Source: JBGOUJ01 sp041477005
GTDB taxonomy: Bacteria > Acidobacteriota > Terriglobia > Bryobacterales > JACQDG01
Assembly (NCBI GenBank): GCA_041477005.1
Contig: JBGOUJ010000401.1
Coordinates: 1 to 7,219 of the forward strand
Length of the DNA: 7,219 nucleotides
Direction: 5' to 3'
Shown here: positions 3,833 through 7,219 of the stretch, one piece after another
Position numbering within the stretch: position 1 is the first letter of the stretch
Layout: each line of letters starts with the position of its first letter
Notes under the pieces: model-generated
Databases searched by the model: none
Seen by the model: the letters and a program-made list of their open reading frames with translations, nothing else
What the model was told of the DNA's origin: nothing
Program-made: the position numbers and the translations under genes

Positions 3833-6436
3833 ATGCCCCCGACGGCCCCGCGCCTGTTTCTGATCGACACCTTCGGTCTGATCTTTCGCGCCTACCATGC
3901 GCGCGCCCGCAGCGGGGCTCCGGCGATGCGAACCCGCTCCGGCCTTTCCACCGAGGCCGTATACATCTTTAATTCCATGCTCCGGAAGCTGCTCGAGGAG
4001 CACCGCCCCGAGTACGTTGCCGCCGTATTCGAGAGCGAGGCGCCGACATTTCGGGACGAGATTTTCGAGGACTACAAGGCCAATCGGGCCGCTACGCCGC
4101 CGGAGCTGTTGGCGCAGATTCCCTACATCCGGCGGCTCCTCGAAGCCCTGCGCATTCCGGTTCTGGAGCGCCCGCGCTTCGAAGCGGACGACGTGATCGG
4201 GGCGCTCGCCCGCCGCTCGACGGAGCAGGGTCTCGATGTTTACATCCTGTCGAGCGACAAAGACCTGCTGCAACTGGTTGGAGGCCGCGTCTCGGTGCTC
4301 GATCCGGGCAAGGACGGGCTGGTCTACGATGCCGCCAAAGTCGAGGAGTTCACCGGGGTGCCGCCGGAGCGGGTGGCGGACATGCTGGCGCTAAAGGGCG
4401 ACGCCGTGGACAACATCCCCGGCGCGCCGGGCATCGGCGACAAGGGAGCGCGCGAATTGATCCAGCGCTTTGGCCGCGTCGAGGATGTGCTCGACCACGC
4501 CGCCGAAGTCGAGCGCAAGATGTATCGCACCAGCCTGCTCGAGAACCGCGACCGGATCCTGCTGAGCAAGAAGCTGGCCACCATCGACATCAGCGTTCCC
4601 GTCGATCTCGACCTGGAGTCGGTGCGAGCGGCTCCGGCCGATGCCGCCGCGCTTTACGCACTCTACCAGGAGCTCGAATTTCACAGCCTGCTGAAGGATC
4701 TGGCGCCGGCGGCCCCGGCAGAGCCGGCCGACTATGGCACGCTTGAAAGCGAAGACGAGATGAGGCGCTGGCTGGAGGGGGCGGTGGCGACCGGGACGGC
4801 GGTGGCGATAGCGACGGTCGCCGTTGCGCTGGCCCTGCCCGAACCCGGAGAGATCGGCTCGGCGCGGATCGGTCTTTCGGCGCGCCCACGGGATGCCCGG
4901 GTCGTCCCCCTGGCCGCCGCCCGGACCCTGATCGAGGATCCCGGGGTGGTCAAGGCCGTCCACGGATCGAAAGAGGCCGCCCAGGCGCTCGCGCGGGATT
5001 CGCTCGGGCGGGAAAAAGCATCGCTCGCCGGCGTGAAGCATGACACCCGCCTTTACAGCTACCTGCTCGAGCCGACGCGCTCCGATTACTCGCTCGGGGA
5101 ATGCGCGCTGCGTCACTACGCCAACAAGATCGAGAGCGAGCCGGCCCAGGAGGCGGATTTCACGCGGCGCCTGGCCGAAGAGCTGGCGCCCCAGATCGAC
5201 GCCGCCGGGCTGCGCGAGCTTTACGAGACGATCGAGCTGCCGCTCTCGCCGGTGCTGGTTCGCATGGAGAAGGCCGGTGTCCGAATCGACCCGGCGGCGC
5301 TCCAGCGGCTCTCGACCGGGATGGAGAGCCGCCTCCAGCAGCTCACCTCCGAGATCTACCGCCTGGCCGGCAAGCCCTTCAATATCAATTCGCCACAACA
5401 ATTAGGTAAAGTTTTGTTTGAAGATCTGAAGCTGCCCATGGCGGGCCGCTCCGGCAAGACCAAGGCCCCGTCGACGGCCGCCGCCGTCCTCGAGGAGCTG
5501 GCGGGCGAGCACGAGATCGTCCGCCTGGTGCTCGACCACCGGCAACTGACCAAGCTGAAGGGCACCTACGTGGACGCCTTGCCGGCCCTGATCGATCCCC
5601 GGACCGGCCGGCTCCATACAACCTTTGACCAATGCGGCTCAGCGACGGGGCGGCTATCCTCCTCCGAGCCGAACCTGCAAAATATCCCCATCCGCACGGA
5701 GCTGGGCCGCGAGATCCGCGCCGCCTTTGTGCCCCGGCCGGGCTGGCTGCTGCTCTCGGCCGACTACTCGCAGGTCGAGCTGCGGGTGCTGGCGCACTTC
5801 TCCAGGGACGCGGTGCTGGTGGAGGCTTTTCGACAGGGCGAGGACATCCACACGCGCACCGCCGCCGAGGTCTTTGGGGTGCCGCCGCTGCTGGTGGGGC
5901 CGGAGGACCGCCGGCGCGCCAAGGCCATCAACTTCGGCATCGTCTACGGGCTGAGCGCTTTCGGGCTGGCCGGCCAGATCGGCATCTCCCGCAGCGACGC
6001 CCAGCGTTACATCGACAGCTATTTCGCCCGTTATGCCGGGGTGAGGAAATTCCTGGACGCGACGATCGCCGAGGTCCGGCGCACCGGCGTGACCCGGACC
6101 CTGTTCGGCCGCCGGCGCCCCATCCCCGACATCCTGGCCGGCAACCCCACGGCGCGCAACTTCGCCGAGCGCACGGCGGTGAACTCGCCGATGCAGGGCA
6201 CCGCCGCCGACTTGATCAAGCTGGCCATGATCGCCATCGACCGGCGCCTGCGCGAAGAACATTTTGAAGCCGAAATGTTGTTGCAGGTGCATGACGAGCT
6301 GCTGTTCGAGGTCCCGCCCGGGGAGGCCGGGACGCTGGGCCGGCTGGTCAAGACCGAGATGGAGTCGGCGGCGAAGCTCGCCGTGCCGCTGCTGGTCGGG
6401 ATCGGCACGGGAGAGAACTGGCGCGACGTGAAATAG
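3833..6436 (+). CDS. polA: DNA polymerase I with active 5' nuclease and inactive proofreading domain
   Basis: The 867-residue enzyme fills gaps in repair and replaces primers during replication. The 5' nuclease domain (about 1-290) keeps its metal ligands: Asp12, EADD (117-120), SSDKD (140-144), and KGDAVDN (188-194) before the helix-hairpin-helix PGAPGIGDKGA. The middle domain (about 300-455) has the 3'-5' exonuclease position but lacks its acidic residues: by alignment with E. coli, Asp355 and Glu357 become Ala327 and Val329, Asp424 becomes Ala382, and about 30 residues before Exo III are missing. The polymerase domain (about 465-867) is complete: TATGRLSS-like ATGRLSSSEPNLQNIP (604-619), motif A SADYSQVELR (642-651, Asp644), O helix with Arg693, Lys697, Phe701 and Tyr705, NSPMQGTAAD (784-793), and motif C QVHDELLFEV (818-827, Asp821, Glu822). 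Phe701 is the usual dideoxy-discriminating residue. The start is fixed by an in-frame TAA 12 bases upstream. No clear ribosome site is present. A methyltransferase-like gene follows after one base. Confidence 0.97.
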   Translation: MPPTAPRLFLIDTFGLIFRAYHARARSGAPAMRTRSGLSTEAVYIFNSMLRKLLEEHRPEYVAAVFESEAPTFRDEIFEDYKANRAATPPELLAQIPYIRRLLEALRIPVLERPRFEADDVIGALARRSTEQGLDVYILSSDKDLLQLVGGRVSVLDPGKDGLVYDAAKVEEFTGVPPERVADMLALKGDAVDNIPGAPGIGDKGARELIQRFGRVEDVLDHAAEVERKMYRTSLLENRDRILLSKKLATIDISVPVDLDLESVRAAPADAAALYALYQELEFHSLLKDLAPAAPAEPADYGTLESEDEMRRWLEGAVATGTAVAIATVAVALALPEPGEIGSARIGLSARPRDARVVPLAAARTLIEDPGVVKAVHGSKEAAQALARDSLGREKASLAGVKHDTRLYSYLLEPTRSDYSLGECALRHYANKIESEPAQEADFTRRLAEELAPQIDAAGLRELYETIELPLSPVLVRMEKAGVRIDPAALQRLSTGMESRLQQLTSEIYRLAGKPFNINSPQQLGKVLFEDLKLPMAGRSGKTKAPSTAAAVLEELAGEHEIVRLVLDHRQLTKLKGTYVDALPALIDPRTGRLHTTFDQCGSATGRLSSSEPNLQNIPIRTELGREIRAAFVPRPGWLLLSADYSQVELRVLAHFSRDAVLVEAFRQGEDIHTRTAAEVFGVPPLLVGPEDRRRAKAINFGIVYGLSAFGLAGQIGISRSDAQRYIDSYFARYAGVRKFLDATIAEVRRTGVTRTLFGRRRPIPDILAGNPTARNFAERTAVNSPMQGTAADLIKLAMIAIDRRLREEHFEAEMLLQVHDELLFEVPPGEAGTLGRLVKTEMESAAKLAVPLLVGIGTGENWRDVK
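4781..4816 (+). repeat. 18-base imperfect tandem duplication inside polA
   Basis: Bases 4781-4798 and 4799-4816 match at 15 of 18 positions, sharing the first ten bases GCGGTGGCGA. In the polA frame they encode A-V-A-T-G-T and A-V-A-I-A-T, followed by a third Ala/Val-rich run. The repeat lies exactly where the Exo I motif (D-x-E) of proofreading polymerases would be. Confidence 0.75.
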
Positions 6437-6437
6437 C

Positions 6438-7202
6438 ATGGCCGGGGAAAACATCGAGCGGCTACACCGCCTTCGGACGTCGCGCCGCTGGCGGGACCGG
6501 CTGTATCGCCGGCTGCGTCCTCCCGATCCCTTCCTAACCAATCCCGAAGAGCTGGCGATCGACGCGCCGCTCGGCCGGTGGAACCTCTACATCGGCGGCG
6601 CGGGATCGGCGGTGGACGGCTACGTCAACCTGGACCTGTTCGCTCTGCCGGGAGTGGACGTGGCGGCTTCGGCCGAGGATTTGCCTTTCCGCGGCGGCGT
6701 GTTCCAGCGCGTGGAATGCGATGCGGTGCTGGAGCACGTGGAGCGGCCCGAGCGAGTGGTGCGCGAGATCGAGCGGGTGCTGCGGCCGGGAGGATTCGCG
6801 CACCTGGTGGTTCCTTTCTGTCACCCCTTCCACGAATATCCCCGGGACTTTCAGCGCTTCACGCTGGATGGCTTGCGGCGCATGGCCGGCGGGCTGGAGA
6901 TTGTCTCGGCCGGCTGGCGGACCGGCCCCACGGCCACGCTGCTGGTCTTCCTGATCGAATACGTCAAGCTCTGGCTGCCCTGGCGGCCCCTGCGGGCGGC
7001 GGCGCACGGCCTGTTGGGCTGGCTCCTTTTTCCGCTTCGATACTTGGATCGGTGGCTGCTCCGGTCGCCGCGCGCCGGCCAGATCGGCAATCACTGCTAT
7101 GTATGGTTGCGCAAGTCCGGCGAGCCGCAATTGGCGGAGATACAAATGGTTTCAAACCAAACAGAACACCGACCACCAGCCCCGGTGGAACCACCTGTGT
7201 AG
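6438..7202 (+). CDS. SAM-dependent methyltransferase-like protein (class I, Methyltransf_11 type)
   Basis: The 254-residue product has a compact class I methyltransferase core. NLYIGGAGSAVDGYVNLDL (49-67) fits a shortened glycine-rich motif I followed by the acidic residue Asp66. Then come VDVAASAEDLPF (73-84), VECDAVLEHVERPERVVREI (92-111, typical of motif IV and its helix), and RVLRPGGFAHLVVPF (113-127), the classic post-motif LRPGG turn. HPFHEYPRDFQRFT (129-142) is common in methyltransferases near glycan genes. The N-terminus is strongly basic (seven Arg in residues 11-25). The C-terminal part (about 165-208) is rich in Leu, Trp and Arg and may form amphipathic or membrane-associated helices; the last 18 or so residues are Pro-rich and look disordered. 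The substrate cannot be told. The ATG lies one base after the polA stop and has no good ribosome site of its own (GGGAGAG is over 20 bases upstream), so translation is probably coupled to polA. The motif I sequence GGAGS is less usual than GCGxG, so reduced or altered activity is possible. Confidence 0.75.
   Translation: MAGENIERLHRLRTSRRWRDRLYRRLRPPDPFLTNPEELAIDAPLGRWNLYIGGAGSAVDGYVNLDLFALPGVDVAASAEDLPFRGGVFQRVECDAVLEHVERPERVVREIERVLRPGGFAHLVVPFCHPFHEYPRDFQRFTLDGLRRMAGGLEIVSAGWRTGPTATLLVFLIEYVKLWLPWRPLRAAAHGLLGWLLFPLRYLDRWLLRSPRAGQIGNHCYVWLRKSGEPQLAEIQMVSNQTEHRPPAPVEPPV
7147..7159. repeat. Short palindrome in the methyltransferase C-terminal codons
   Basis: TGGTTT and AAACCA flank a single C, in a locally AT-rich patch (about 7139-7165) that encodes the Gln/Asn/Thr-rich start of the C-terminal tail. 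A second small stem, GGTG/CACC around GAAC (7184-7195), follows just before the stop. Neither has a T run. The 17 bases after the stop hold nothing recognisable. Confidence 0.35.
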
Positions 7203-7219
7203 CGAGCCGGCGGACCGAC

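Noticed and set aside
3665..4273. 202-residue minus-strand frame starting within polA and ending in the divergent gap
   Set aside because: Most of it is antisense to the conserved 5' nuclease domain and it covers the operator-like palindrome; no protein features.
4391..5401. 336-residue minus-strand open frame inside polA, and a similar one at 5654-6541
   Set aside because: Both lie antisense to PolA domains with intact motifs; their own translations show no family signature.
7146..7202. Possible new small gene starting at an ATG with GGAG 6-7 bases upstream
   Set aside because: The ATG is in frame with the methyltransferase (Met237) and would give only 18 residues ending at the same stop, so it is simply the tail of that gene.

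Overview
This looks like an ordinary chromosomal stretch from a GC-rich, diderm (Gram-negative type) bacterium. LpxC implies lipid A synthesis, a Tat-exported MsrP implies a periplasm, and Dxr implies the MEP isoprenoid route. Gene content and protein style (a DNA polymerase I with a dead proofreading domain, a RocG/GudB-like glutamate dehydrogenase, high GC with very few AT-rich codons) would suit Acidobacteriota or a similar soil lineage. That placement is a guess from memory, not something the window proves.

Layout. On the minus strand, reading right to left: lpxC (2719-3609), a 219-base gap dominated by a very large hairpin (2543-2641), a glutamate dehydrogenase gene (1231-2499), a 136-base gap with an inverted repeat and a candidate promoter, msrP (156-1094), and the first 46 codons of dxr (1-140, running off the left edge). 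On the plus strand: polA (3833-6436), then after a single base a SAM-dependent methyltransferase-like gene (6438-7202). lpxC and polA diverge from a 223-base region that carries a perfect 8-8-8 inverted repeat, a 9-base tandem repeat and a 13-base direct repeat. The second copy of that direct repeat supplies a -10-like hexamer placed so that the polA message could begin at its own start codon.

Function. The genes are mostly housekeeping: envelope synthesis (LpxC), isoprenoid synthesis (Dxr), glutamate/2-oxoglutarate exchange (GDH), periplasmic methionine sulfoxide repair (MsrP) and DNA repair/replication (PolA). Two pairs look translationally coupled: msrP-dxr, where the dxr ribosome site overlaps the msrP stop, and polA-methyltransferase, with a one-base gap. 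I see no mobile element, CRISPR array, tRNA, rRNA or defence system. The most interesting signals are non-coding or structural: the 42-base-arm hairpin built from 10-base units, the operator-like palindrome between lpxC and polA, and the loss of every proofreading residue in PolA, with a small tandem duplication lying exactly over the missing Exo I motif.
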